Shown: positions 34,768-44,176, numbered from the stretch's first letter. The stretch: DNA of 64,000 nt from Pontibacter sp. SGAir0037 (GCF_005491705.1 NZ_CP028092.1:4774001-4838000); one strand, 5' to 3'. Made by a program: numbers and translations. Notes: generated from the sequence alone by a model not told the origin.

Positions 34768-35727
34768 TTATTTTGCATCGTATTCCCTGAACCATTGCAA
34801 CGTATCCTGTATGGCTTCCGGCATTGGGGTACGGTGCAGCTGAGGTAAAGCCTGCCGTAGCTTATCATCGCGCAGGAGCACGGTGTTCTGCCAGAGGTAA
34901 GCCATTTCCGAAATCTCCTTCATCATAGGCATCAATAAACCCAGAACAGAAAACATGGCTTTGCTATAAAGTTTATGCGTCGGTTTGGTGCCTGCCATAG
35001 CTGCAATTTGCGCCTGCCATTGTTTTATGCTGGGCACTACTTCGCCTGCATAGTTGTAAAGTGCATAGGGTTCTGGCTGCGGAAGTTTGGAGAGCTCATA
35101 AAAGGCAAGCGCTGCATCGGGTGTGTACACAAGCTGGTGCGGTATATCGTTGCGGTACAGCCAGGGCATGGCCTTCCCGTGCAAGGCGCCTCTAAAGACA
35201 GGAGCAATTCCTTCATTCAGTACGTTCGGTCCCCAGAAATCCGGAAGCCTTACATTAATTACCTGGCATTTGCCTGCAGCAGCTTGTTTAAGCAGTTGCT
35301 CCAGCTCTGCACGAATAGCGCCTTTCCGTGTGTTGGGAGCTTCAGGACTGGTCTCTGTGATTTCGCGGGTAAGGCCATAGTTGTAAATATTGCCAGGAAA
35401 AAGAATGGTGGCTTTGTTTACAGCTGCGGCATCTATAACATTTACTGTTACCCGCTGCATATTGCCCTGCCATTTCGGGTAAGGATAGTTAATGCCATGA
35501 AAGATGTGAGTAGCCTGAGCACCCAGCTGTTGTAGCAGCTCTTTATGCTGCGCATCACCTTCTGCAAACTGTAAATTGGCAGACACCGGAAAAAGCTTCT
35601 CGGCTTTTTTCCTGTCCCTGACAAGTAAAGTTACCTGCTCGCCCTGTTGCAGCACCTCCTTTGCAAATGCATAACCAATGCTGCCCGTGCTGCCTAAAAT
35701 TAAATAGTGTCTGTTTTGCTGTGCCAT
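34768..35727 (-). CDS. NAD-dependent epimerase/dehydratase-family protein
   Basis: A 319-residue extended short-chain dehydrogenase. ATG 35727 gives MAQQNRHYLILGSTGSIGYAFAKEV, with the dinucleotide-binding motif GSTGSIGYA at the N-terminus; the longer frame to 35817 has no family support. The active-site strand is TILFPGNIYNYGL with the Tyr position displaced, and VRLPDFWGPNVLNEGIAP is the usual substrate-loop segment. It resembles NAD-binding reductases acting on small sugars or ketones. Substrate unknown. It is convergent with the AraC-type regulator gene with a 3-base gap. Confidence 0.8.
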   Translation of the reverse strand: MAQQNRHYLILGSTGSIGYAFAKEVLQQGEQVTLLVRDRKKAEKLFPVSANLQFAEGDAQHKELLQQLGAQATHIFHGINYPYPKWQGNMQRVTVNVIDAAAVNKATILFPGNIYNYGLTREITETSPEAPNTRKGAIRAELEQLLKQAAAGKCQVINVRLPDFWGPNVLNEGIAPVFRGALHGKAMPWLYRNDIPHQLVYTPDAALAFYELSKLPQPEPYALYNYAGEVVPSIKQWQAQIAAMAGTKPTHKLYSKAMFSVLGLLMPMMKEISEMAYLWQNTVLLRDDKLRQALPQLHRTPMPEAIQDTLQWFREYDAK

Positions 35728-36100
35728 CTGCTTTAAATTAAAGTACACTACAAAGCTATACTTACAGGTAGCCTTCCCTCTTGACAGAAGCTGCAAACAA
35801 CATGACCGATCGTGCAAATATGGATGGGGCGTGAGAAATTATAAATCAGAAATACTTTAGGAATGCCTTTGGCTGCACCATTGTTAAACTAAACCCTGAG
35901 CTTTATCGTCAGATCATGGGTTCTTGTTATACTTCTTGTGTATTTGGTGCTTCCAACTCTGCTCAAAACCTGTTAACTTGCCTGATGCCGTTCTCCGTTT
36001 ACAGGAAAACCTGAAGTATGAGACATGCCGTATCATGCACGGCGAAAGCTTCGCACTGTCTTATGGCTCACATCCTGTGTCTTTTGTTTGAGCATTCAAA
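35728..36100. other. Gene-free spacer between the epimerase and helicase genes
   Basis: This 373-base stretch separates two divergent genes and should hold both promoters. I see no exact TAnnTTTG element, no strong hairpin and no convincing small gene. Confidence 0.6.
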
Positions 36101-39100
36101 ATGAAAAACATTCTCAAGAACTACCGCCGTCGGCTCCTGAACCTGAGTGCTAATAATAAGGCGCTGATGCTCTTGCGTTTGTCTAAAGAGATGCATCTGG
36201 ATGTGCAGGAGCTGGACTTTTTAAACAGTGAGTCTGCTTTCAGTATCATACAAAGACTGCTTGCCGGAAAGCAAAAAATACAGCTTTGCCCTTATGCAGA
36301 TAGCCGCTTTGCACCAGTAACACCTGTGAGCCGACAGCTGCGGCAGATAAAACGAAAACAGGAAATGCTGTTTGAGGAGCGGGGCAGCAAAGAGTTATAC
36401 CTGGGTTGGCCTTTTGTGCATGGCAGGTTTACGGATGGCACAGTAGCGCGTTGCCCTTTGCTGTTTTTCCCGGTACAGCTGCAGGTAAATGCGGCGCAGG
36501 AGTGGGAGCTGGTGCAGGATACTATGCAGCAGGCACACTTTAACCAAAGCTTCTTGCTGGCCTATGCACAATATATGCACGTACCTGTGGCAGAAGAGCT
36601 GGTGGAGTTCGATATAAGTTCTCTTTCGCAGGACCCGCTGGACTTTCGCACCAAGCTGTACGAACTGCTTAAAGAATGCAGGCTGGCGGTGCATGTGGGG
36701 CGGGAGCTGTTTGCAGATAGGCTTGCTCATTTTAAAGCGTATAAGAAGGCTGATTTTGAAGAAAGAATAAAGCCAGGGCAACTGCACCTGGAGCAGGAAG
36801 CCGTACTGGGCATTTACCCACAGGCAGCTTCTTACCTGGTGGCTGATTACGACGAGCTGCTGGAGCGGGAGGAGCTACAGCAGCCTGAGGATCTTTTTTC
36901 TCAGCCTGAAACAGAACGAGCAGGAAGTGCACAGGCGCAACATACCTTTACCGTGTTCGGGTTGGATGCTTCGCAGGAGGTAGCGCTGCAGCAGGTCAAG
37001 CAGGGGAAATCGATGGTGGTGCAGGGGCCGCCCGGAACAGGTAAATCGCAGCTTATCTGCAACCTGGTTTCTGACTTTACGGCCCGAGGCAAAAAGGTGC
37101 TGGTGGTGAGCCAGAAGCGGGCAGCCCTGGATGTGGTGCACCAACGGCTGGCTTCGAAAGGTCTGGCTGATTTCGCTGCCCTGGTGCATGATATACATGC
37201 CGACAGAAGAAATATTTACCAGCAACTTCAGCTACAGGTAGAGCAGGTAGAGGAATATCGTAAACAAAACCTGGCCCTGAACAGCATCTATACCGATCGG
37301 CGTTTTCTGGAAGTAAGCCGTGGCATTAACAAGTGCATCCAGACATTAGAAGCCTTTAAGCAGGCGCTCTTTAGTACAAGCCGGTGCGGCTGGTCTGCCA
37401 AGGAGTTATACCTGCAAAGTAATTTGTCAAGACCTCACCTGCGCTTGGGCACTTTGTACAAAAGATTTACAGCCGATACCTTAGTTGAATTCTTGCCTCG
37501 CCTCCGCAGCTACCTGGAACAGGCGCAGGTGTTTGAGCAGCAAGATTTTGTACTGAAAACACGGCACAGTTTGAAAGGCTGGGGCTGGGCGGAACGAAAT
37601 CGGCTGGAGGGGCTAATCGATACTATACGGCCTAACTATACTTATTGGCAGCAGCAATTAAGCCACTGCAGTGGCTACGCCTTTGCCTGGGAGCAGCTGC
37701 CCGTGTTCTTAAATGCCCTGCCAGTTATCACACAACTACAAAACTTGCTGCAGCACAAAGAAGTAGCAAGAGCCGTGCAGCAACTGGTACAGAAAAACAG
37801 CAACATTAAAGAGCTGTCGGAGCAGGTAAAGCAGTTACACGACTTATACATGGTTTGCCCTGCGCCTGATGCTGCTATTCCGGAAGGGTTAGTAAATGAG
37901 GTGAACCGTGCTTTAATAGCTTATGAGCAGCAGCATGTAAACTTTTTTAAAGGTATAGGGTGGGCCTTTTCCGTTGATAAAAAAGTGCTAAAGCAGGCGC
38001 TGTCGCGATACAACTGGGCGCTAACGGAGGCAAACGTGGGTAAACTCCGGTATCGGCTGGAGCTGAGAGAGCAGGCAACGCAAATGATCAGCTTTGTGAA
38101 TAGTAGCCTGGCAGTTAAACTGAGTTTAGAAGATAATCCAACGCCAATGCTGCAAAAACTGCAGTTGGCAGAGCAGGCGCTAAAAGCCTGCCAGTTGCTC
38201 CGGCAACTGCATAAGCATCAGGTGCTGCATAAAGCGCAGTGGGAGCAAAGTAGCCTACAAGAGCAGCTAGGTTTGCTGGCAGGCGCAGTTAATAACTTGC
38301 AAGAGCTAACCCAGGAGTGGCTGCAGTGGTTGCCCGGTGAGCAGGTAATGCAGTTGCTAAGGGATGATCAGCATAAGGAAATCCTGCTAAAAGCACTGCA
38401 GCAGCATTTCGAAACGCTGGTGGCGTACGACACGGCTTTTGCATCTTTTTCAGAAGCTGAAAAGGAAGTAGTACAGCAGGTCGTAATGCAGAAACCGGAA
38501 TCGGCAGAGGAGGGAGTAGAATTGTTTCTGAACGGGCTATACCTGCATTGGCTCCAGGATCTGGAGCAACAGGAGCCGGTTTTGCGGCTGCCTTCGAGCG
38601 GAGAACTACATACCATAGAGCAGGAGCTGCAGCAGTTGCTGGCAGAGAAAAGTAAGCTGAGCCAGGAGATTGTGCTGTCGCGGTTGCGGGAGCAGACCTA
38701 CCGGAATATAACGTATAACCGCCTGGGAAATGCCGTTACCTACCGAAGGCTACAGGCACAGGTAAGCAAAAAAAGAAGCCTGTACCCGATCCGTAAGCTG
38801 CTTGCCCTGTTCGGGGAGGAGGTGCTGGACCTGGTGCCCTGCTGGTTGTGCTCTCCTGAAACAGTATCGGCCATAATGCCGCTACAGGCCTACTTCGACT
38901 TAGTTATTTTTGATGAGGCTTCGCAATGTTTTGCCGAAACAGGTATACCCGGTATAATGAGAGGCAAGCAGGTGGTGGTGGCCGGCGATGAGCAGCAGCT
39001 AAAACCAACCGACATTTACCGCACCCGCTGGGCTACAGCAGAAGACGAAGAAGAGTTTTCGGCTGAATCGCTGTTGCAGCTTTGTAACCTGTACCTGCCA

Positions 39101-40042
39101 AACGTAATGCTTACGCAGCATTACCGCAGCCAGTACCCGGAACTGATCGACTTTTCGAACAGCCGTTTTTATAAGGGCAAACTGGAGCTGGTACCGCATC
39201 GCCACAACCTGAATGCTGCCACACCTGCCATCGCGTTTATAAAGGTAAACGGCCTCTGGAAAGAGAACTGTAATGTGCCTGAGGCAGCCAGGGTAGTGGA
39301 ACTGGTACTGGAACAGCTAAAAACAGGACAGACTGAAATAGGCGTTATCACATTTAATTACCCGCAGCAGCAACTGATACTGGATCTGCTGGAAGAACAG
39401 GCTATGCTACAGCAGGTGCTCTTGCCCGAAGCTTTGGTAGTAAAGAATATCGAAAACATACAAGGTGATGAAAAAGATCTGATCATACTTTCTGTCGGGT
39501 ATGCACCAAATGAACAGGGGAGGGTAGTAGCACAGTTCGGTAGTCTGAGCCAGGCAGGAGGCGAGAACAGATTGAATGTAGCAGTTACACGAGCCAGAAA
39601 GCAGGTGCTGGTGGTAAGCAGTATCTATGCAGAAGAACTGCAGGTTGATGCTGCCGTGCATGCAGGTCCGAAATTGCTGAAAGAATACTTGGCCTATACT
39701 CGTGCTGTTTCTGAAGGAAAGTATGCGCCTGCTCCCCGGCAAGTACCTATGCCTGCGCATTATCCTTCTCTTAAAGAAAAGTTAGCGATGCAACTGCCGT
39801 TACTAAAGCAGGAGCTGCCTTTCGCCGATCTTTCGGTAAAGCAGGAGCAAAAATACATGGGCGTCGTTTTAACCGACGACGATCTATATTATAGCCAGCC
39901 ATCGGTGCGCCACCACCATGCCGATTTACCCAAACAACTACAGGAGCGGGAGTGGCCGTATTGTAAAGTGTATAGCCGGGAGTACTGGGCAGATGCAGCC
40001 AAGGTGCTGGAGCGGCTAAAGATGAATGTATCGTCAGAATAG
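36101..40042 (+). CDS. SF1 (Upf1-like) helicase, DUF4011-like, with degenerate C-terminal nuclease-like domain
   Basis: A 1313-residue cytoplasmic helicase. The N-terminal 270 residues resemble the DUF4011 domain (RRRLLNLSANNKALMLLRL). Walker A GPPGTGKSQL is near 309, but Walker B LVIFDEASQCFAE appears only near 935, so over 600 helical, Gln/Leu-rich residues separate them. Then follow VVVAGDEQQLKPTD, LTQHYRSQYPELI, IENIQGDEKDLIILS and NRLNVAVTRARKQVLVVS. The last 90 residues (YMGVVLTDDDLYYSQPSVR; REWPYCKVYSREYW) recall the Vsr-like MTES_1575 nuclease fold but lack a clear catalytic set. Related DUF4011-helicase-Vsr proteins (Hhe) act in phage defence. A housekeeping nucleic-acid role is possible. 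Confidence 0.8.
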   Translation: MKNILKNYRRRLLNLSANNKALMLLRLSKEMHLDVQELDFLNSESAFSIIQRLLAGKQKIQLCPYADSRFAPVTPVSRQLRQIKRKQEMLFEERGSKELYLGWPFVHGRFTDGTVARCPLLFFPVQLQVNAAQEWELVQDTMQQAHFNQSFLLAYAQYMHVPVAEELVEFDISSLSQDPLDFRTKLYELLKECRLAVHVGRELFADRLAHFKAYKKADFEERIKPGQLHLEQEAVLGIYPQAASYLVADYDELLEREELQQPEDLFSQPETERAGSAQAQHTFTVFGLDASQEVALQQVKQGKSMVVQGPPGTGKSQLICNLVSDFTARGKKVLVVSQKRAALDVVHQRLASKGLADFAALVHDIHADRRNIYQQLQLQVEQVEEYRKQNLALNSIYTDRRFLEVSRGINKCIQTLEAFKQALFSTSRCGWSAKELYLQSNLSRPHLRLGTLYKRFTADTLVEFLPRLRSYLEQAQVFEQQDFVLKTRHSLKGWGWAERNRLEGLIDTIRPNYTYWQQQLSHCSGYAFAWEQLPVFLNALPVITQLQNLLQHKEVARAVQQLVQKNSNIKELSEQVKQLHDLYMVCPAPDAAIPEGLVNEVNRALIAYEQQHVNFFKGIGWAFSVDKKVLKQALSRYNWALTEANVGKLRYRLELREQATQMISFVNSSLAVKLSLEDNPTPMLQKLQLAEQALKACQLLRQLHKHQVLHKAQWEQSSLQEQLGLLAGAVNNLQELTQEWLQWLPGEQVMQLLRDDQHKEILLKALQQHFETLVAYDTAFASFSEAEKEVVQQVVMQKPESAEEGVELFLNGLYLHWLQDLEQQEPVLRLPSSGELHTIEQELQQLLAEKSKLSQEIVLSRLREQTYRNITYNRLGNAVTYRRLQAQVSKKRSLYPIRKLLALFGEEVLDLVPCWLCSPETVSAIMPLQAYFDLVIFDEASQCFAETGIPGIMRGKQVVVAGDEQQLKPTDIYRTRWATAEDEEEFSAESLLQLCNLYLPNVMLTQHYRSQYPELIDFSNSRFYKGKLELVPHRHNLNAATPAIAFIKVNGLWKENCNVPEAARVVELVLEQLKTGQTEIGVITFNYPQQQLILDLLEEQAMLQQVLLPEALVVKNIENIQGDEKDLIILSVGYAPNEQGRVVAQFGSLSQAGGENRLNVAVTRARKQVLVVSSIYAEELQVDAAVHAGPKLLKEYLAYTRAVSEGKYAPAPRQVPMPAHYPSLKEKLAMQLPLLKQELPFADLSVKQEQKYMGVVLTDDDLYYSQPSVRHHHADLPKQLQEREWPYCKVYSREYWADAAKVLERLKMNVSSE

Positions 40043-40130
40043 TTTCTGATACCTCAGCATCTGAAAAGTATCGTATCTATACCCATTCTTGCGCATGAAG
40101 TATACAGCTGTGATTTGCCCCCTAAAATAG

Positions 40131-41000
40131 ATGACTCAATTATTTACTATTTATGTATACCTGCAAAGTTTAATTTGTGGTTGTAGCGGCGACAGGTGGC
40201 ATAGCGATTTTGTGCGGCTACGGAAAGATTATAAAGTGAAAGTGCAGCGGATTGCTACTGTGGATGAGGGTATACTAGAAAGTTCCGGTCTGGCCCATGC
40301 CTCCGACAGCACCTTCTGGACACATGGCGACAGTGGTCTTAAAAGCGATCTTTTTCTGACCAATTTAAAAGGAGACTTACTAGATGTTGTATCGCTGCCT
40401 GTTTCTAACTACGATTGGGAAGACCTGGCCAAGGATAAGGCCGGTAATTTATACATTGGAGATTTCGGTAACAACGCCAACACACGCACCGACCTGCGGG
40501 TTTATAAAGTACAGGCAGGTACTATGGCAGTAACAGATACCATTAACTTCCGCTTTGCCGACCAGGAGGTATTTCCGCCGCCATTCAGAAAAAGACATTA
40601 CGATCTGGAGGCTTTCTTTTACCGCTCAGATAGCTTGTACCTCTTTTCCAAGAGCAGGGCCCTCTTTAAACCGATCACAAGACTGTATAAAATGCCTGCG
40701 CAGGCAGGAGAATACGATGTGCAGCCCCAGGAAGAGCTAAGGTTGCAATCTCCTGTTACCGCTGCCGATATAGCTCCTGCAGAAGATGCTTTTGCTTTGC
40801 TGGGCTACGGCAGGTTATACCTATTTAAGCCGGCCAGTGCTGCGGGTAAGGTTAACTTTAATGGGAAACGCTACTGCCTGCCCATTGGCAGAACAGGTCA
40901 GGCAGAGGCGGTGCTTTACCTGTCTCCGGGCCAGCTGCTTGTATCCAATGAAAGAGGAAAGTTATACCTGGTAACGTTTGCGCCGAGGCATCAGAATTAA
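40131..41000 (+). CDS. Beta-propeller-like envelope protein of unknown function
   Basis: A 289-residue protein with a short hydrophobic N-terminus and two Cys (LICGC) that may form a lipobox. The body has propeller-type repeats: SSGLAHASDSTFWTHGDSG, SNYDWEDLAKDKAGNLYIGDFGNNANTRTDLRVYKV and YDLEAFFYRSDSLYLFSK. The DWEDLA...GNLYIGDFGNN pattern is known from uncharacterised exported proteins in Bacteroidota. No enzymatic residues are evident. It follows the helicase by 88 bases on the same strand and could share its transcript, but no functional link is apparent. Confidence 0.7.
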   Translation: MTQLFTIYVYLQSLICGCSGDRWHSDFVRLRKDYKVKVQRIATVDEGILESSGLAHASDSTFWTHGDSGLKSDLFLTNLKGDLLDVVSLPVSNYDWEDLAKDKAGNLYIGDFGNNANTRTDLRVYKVQAGTMAVTDTINFRFADQEVFPPPFRKRHYDLEAFFYRSDSLYLFSKSRALFKPITRLYKMPAQAGEYDVQPQEELRLQSPVTAADIAPAEDAFALLGYGRLYLFKPASAAGKVNFNGKRYCLPIGRTGQAEAVLYLSPGQLLVSNERGKLYLVTFAPRHQN

Positions 41001-41059
41001 CCAACTATATAGCAATTGCCGTAGTATAGCAGAAGCATCATCATTAATAAACAGACCTT

Positions 41060-41935
41060 ATGCAGGAAACGATATTGGTTACAGGTGCCACAGGCACTGT
41101 AGGCCGTGAAGTAATAAAACAGCTTTCTATGCGCGAAGTACATGTGCGTGCTGGAGTGCATTCCATTATAAAAGGTGAAAACCTGAAGCGCCTGCCAGAG
41201 GTAGGGGTAACAGAAATCAATTTTAAAAATCCGGCTTCTTTACACGCCGCTTTTACACATGCCAATCGTTTGTTTATAGTTGCTCCTTTTACAGAAGGGC
41301 AGGTAGAGATGGAGAAAAACCTGGTAGATGAGGCAAAGAAACAGGGGGTAAGGCACATTGTGAAGTTATCTGCCAGCGGAGCCGAAGCAGAGCCGGGCAT
41401 ACAGCTGGGCCGGTGGCATCGCGAAGTCGAGCAGTACATAGAGGCAAGTGGCATTCCATATACTTTTCTGCGCCCTTCCGGCTTCATGCAAAACATTGTA
41501 AACTATAATGCAGACAGTATAAACGAGCACAATAAGTTTTACCTGCCGGTTGGCGAGGGAAAGGTTAGTTATATTGATGTGCGCGATATAGCAGCTGTGG
41601 CCGTAGAGGTGCTTACTTCTGATGAGCATTACCATAAAGCCTATACCTTAACAGGTCCGGAGGCCATTAGCCACAGCGAAATAGCTACGGTTTTAACACA
41701 TACCTTAGACCGGATGATCACTTTTGTAGATGTGCCGGAAGAAGCTGCACGTGAAACCATGCTGTCGCAGCAGATGCCAGCCTGGAAAGCCGATGCCATG
41801 CTGGAGCTTTACGGGCTCTATAGAGCAGGGTACGGAGCACAGGTAACTACTGCCGTAGAAGAAATTACAGGAAACAGCCCTCATAGCTTCAGCCAGTTTG
41901 CCGAAGACTATAAAGCTTGTTTTATACCTGCCTGA
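41060..41935 (+). CDS. NmrA-like NAD(P)-binding oxidoreductase
   Basis: A 291-residue atypical short-chain dehydrogenase of the NmrA/QOR2 type. The dinucleotide motif is VTGATGTVGREV at residues 7-18. The HIVKLSASGAEAEPG and YTFLRPSGFMQN stretches are typical of this family, as is YIDVRDIAAVAVEVL. NmrA proteins either sense NADP/NAD redox state or reduce quinones; with no classical YxxxK pair a sensing role is possible. A 30-bp perfect hairpin ends the gene. Confidence 0.85.
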   Translation: MQETILVTGATGTVGREVIKQLSMREVHVRAGVHSIIKGENLKRLPEVGVTEINFKNPASLHAAFTHANRLFIVAPFTEGQVEMEKNLVDEAKKQGVRHIVKLSASGAEAEPGIQLGRWHREVEQYIEASGIPYTFLRPSGFMQNIVNYNADSINEHNKFYLPVGEGKVSYIDVRDIAAVAVEVLTSDEHYHKAYTLTGPEAISHSEIATVLTHTLDRMITFVDVPEEAARETMLSQQMPAWKADAMLELYGLYRAGYGAQVTTAVEEITGNSPHSFSQFAEDYKACFIPA

Positions 41936-41952
41936 TAAGGACGGCAGCAGCT

Positions 41953-42015
41953 AAGTTTAGCACAGAAACAAAAAATCCCTCTATAAGAGGGATTTTTTGT
42001 TTCTGTGCTAAACTT
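41953..42015. terminator. Bidirectional terminator, 30-bp perfect stem with 3-base loop
   Basis: Positions 41953-41982 pair with 41986-42015 without mismatch around a loop ATA. The inner stem is GC-containing (ATCCCTCT) and is flanked by A and T tracts that give U runs in both directions. It lies exactly between convergent genes, 7 bases from the stop of the low-complexity gene. Confidence 0.85.
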
Positions 42016-42022
42016 ATTTCTG

Positions 42023-44176
42023 TTAATCATCATCTCTGTTAATGTCGCGGTAGCGATCGCTTCTGCGGCTCTGGTAACGGTTGTCGTCTTCGTTCTCGTT
42101 GTAGTTAGAATAACCACCGCGTCTGGAAGAGCTCTGGTCGCCGGAGCTATTGCGGTAGTTTTCGCGCGAAGAAGAGCCACGGTTATCGCTGTAATAAGAA
42201 GTGCCACTGTCCATGGAGCCGTAACGGCTTTGATCGCCGCCTCGGCCGCCCTGGTTGTAGCCACCTTCTCTCCAGTCGTCCTGACCATACTTGCCACGGT
42301 TATACTGGTTCTCTAAAGAACCGTAGCCGCCACCGCTAAAGCCTCTGTTAGCACCATAACCACTGGATGCACCAAAATCACGGTCATCGCGGTCGCTATA
42401 GTTCGATCTGCCGGAACCTGAGCCTGTCATGCTGGAACCGCGGCCGCTTTGTCCGCTGCCATAACCACTCTGCGAGCCATAGCTATCCTGGCCTGCGCCA
42501 TAGCTTCTGCCTTGGTTGCCATATCCTTGGTTACCATAGCCTTGTCCGCCCCGGCTGCCGCCTCTTTCATTTCTGGAAGATTCGTACTCATCGTTATAAG
42601 AACCACCTCTGGAGCCGTAGCCGCCCTGGCTGCCATAGCCACCTTGCATTGAGCTCTGAGAATCATATCCTCTGGAAGAGCCACGGTCGTCGCGGTCGTA
42701 TTCGCTCATGCCTCTTGATGAGCCGTAGCCCATTGAGCCATAACGGTCGCGGTCGCCATAGCCTCCGCTCGAATTCGATCTGCCGGAGCCACGCCCTTCC
42801 TGCCCGCTGCCGTAGTTGCCCCAGCCCATATCGTCGGAGCCGTAGTTGTTTTGTGCGCCATAGTTGCCATTGCCCTGCGATGAGCCATTGCCAGATTGGT
42901 TGCTGCTTCTGCGTGAACCATAGCCACCCTGCACATTGTCGTTGTCGTAATTATAAGAGGAGCCGGAATAGTTTCTCGGGCCCTGGTTGCTGCTGGTATA
43001 GCCGCCACCCTGGTTTCTGAAGTTACCGCTCAGGCCGCTGTCGGAGCTGCCATAGTAGCTTTGAGAGGAGTTTCCCTGTGTACCAAACGCACCCGAAGTA
43101 CCTCCCGATATAATGCCACCCTGGCGGTCTCCTTCTCTATCTTGGTAGCCGCCTTGCAGTCCGCCTCTGGAAGCACCGTAATCCTGATCCTGGAACCTGA
43201 CACGATTGCCTTCCATGCCACCCTGGTTGCCATAGTTAAAGCCGCCGATTGAGCCCAGGTTATCCTGATCGCCGTAGTCGCTGCCAGAGCTGCCATACAT
43301 AGAGCTTCTGTAGTCATCTCTGTCACGGTCTCTGCCACTGCCACTGCCACTGTTGTTTCCTCTGTCGTTGTTCCATTGCGAATAGCCGCCATAGCTTGCC
43401 CCGGAGTTGCCGTAGTCGCTGCCCTGAGAGCCGTAGCGTGCGCTTCTGTCGTTATCGTTATCGGAAGTGCCGCCATAGTTGCCGCCACCGCCGTAGCTAC
43501 CGCCACCCTGGCCGCTCATGCTGCTGCTATAGCCACCGCCATAGCCCTGGCCTCTGGACATACCACCGCCCTGAGAGGAAGAACCATAGTCGCTCTGGTA
43601 GCCATAACCGCTTTGGCCGCCATAGTTGCTGTTCTGTGAACCATACCCATAGCCCCCTTGCGAACCATAGCCGCTCTGGCCGCCAAAGCCTCCCTTCGTG
43701 CTTTCGTCCTGGTTGTTGTTTGATTGAGAACCAGAATTACTGCTGCTCTGTGTGCTGTTGTTTTGTGAAGAGGAGCTGTTCATCTTAGATTCAGAGCTAT
43801 CACTGGTGCTGCCAGTGCCTGTGTTAGCCATTGTGGTAGTGCTGCCTGAATCTTTGCCACTGCTTTGCTTTTTGGAAGAAGAGCTGCCGGCAGTGCTTTT
43901 AGTAATATCGTTTGATTTGGCAGTTGCTTTAGTGCTTTTTGAATCAGAAGATTTCGCGTCGGTTTTAGAACTTGACTTTGCTTTGGTGGAAGAAGACTTA
44001 GAGTCAGAGGCTGAAGTCTTGCCAGAGCCTTTTAATGAAGAGGCTTCCGGAGAAGCAGATGCAGTTGATGAGCTATCGTTACTGCCGCCTTCATCTTTGC
44101 GTGATAAGAAATTTGACGCATCATTGGTTGAGTCTGTTGACTGATCCGTCGCCTGATTTTTTTCGTTTTCTTTCAT
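42023..44176 (-). CDS. FUS/EWS-like Gly-Ser-Tyr-rich low-complexity protein
   Basis: A 717-residue protein with no signal peptide, no Cys, no His and only two Pro, so it should be cytoplasmic and disordered. Residues 1-160 are rich in Ser, Thr, Lys and Asp and contain no Tyr. Residues 161-717 contain all 59 Tyr, 35 of them followed by Gly, in motifs such as SGYGSQGGYGYGSQ, with six RGG motifs and mixed-charge RD/DR patches (GRDRDRDD; the C-terminus DRYRDINRDDD). This is the grammar of eukaryotic FET-family prion-like domains, which form RNA-rich condensates. No enzymatic domain is present. A strong Shine-Dalgarno sequence (AAGGAG) precedes the ATG by 9 bases. The divergent neighbour is a cold-shock RNA-binding protein. 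Function unknown. Confidence 0.85.
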   Translation of the reverse strand: MKENEKNQATDQSTDSTNDASNFLSRKDEGGSNDSSSTASASPEASSLKGSGKTSASDSKSSSTKAKSSSKTDAKSSDSKSTKATAKSNDITKSTAGSSSSKKQSSGKDSGSTTTMANTGTGSTSDSSESKMNSSSSQNNSTQSSSNSGSQSNNNQDESTKGGFGGQSGYGSQGGYGYGSQNSNYGGQSGYGYQSDYGSSSQGGGMSRGQGYGGGYSSSMSGQGGGSYGGGGNYGGTSDNDNDRSARYGSQGSDYGNSGASYGGYSQWNNDRGNNSGSGSGRDRDRDDYRSSMYGSSGSDYGDQDNLGSIGGFNYGNQGGMEGNRVRFQDQDYGASRGGLQGGYQDREGDRQGGIISGGTSGAFGTQGNSSQSYYGSSDSGLSGNFRNQGGGYTSSNQGPRNYSGSSYNYDNDNVQGGYGSRRSSNQSGNGSSQGNGNYGAQNNYGSDDMGWGNYGSGQEGRGSGRSNSSGGYGDRDRYGSMGYGSSRGMSEYDRDDRGSSRGYDSQSSMQGGYGSQGGYGSRGGSYNDEYESSRNERGGSRGGQGYGNQGYGNQGRSYGAGQDSYGSQSGYGSGQSGRGSSMTGSGSGRSNYSDRDDRDFGASSGYGANRGFSGGGYGSLENQYNRGKYGQDDWREGGYNQGGRGGDQSRYGSMDSGTSYYSDNRGSSSRENYRNSSGDQSSSRRGGYSNYNENEDDNRYQSRRSDRYRDINRDDD
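42026..43696 (-). repeat. Degenerate tandem repeat region encoding YG/GS/RGG motifs
   Basis: The coding sequence for residues 161-717 is built of irregular short repeats of codons for Gly, Ser, Tyr, Gln and Arg. The repeats are degenerate at both the DNA and protein level, not exact satellite copies. Several long frames on the opposite strand here are by-products of this composition. Confidence 0.7.

Noticed and set aside
42026..43696. CRISPR array or satellite repeat
   Set aside because: Repeats are irregular, lack constant spacers and keep a reading frame, so they are protein-coding low complexity.
42005..44144. Several long open frames on the plus strand across the low-complexity gene
   Set aside because: They are Ala/Val/Ser or Arg/Ser/Cys/His-rich with no domain, caused by the repetitive codon composition of the real minus-strand gene, which has a good start and Shine-Dalgarno sequence.
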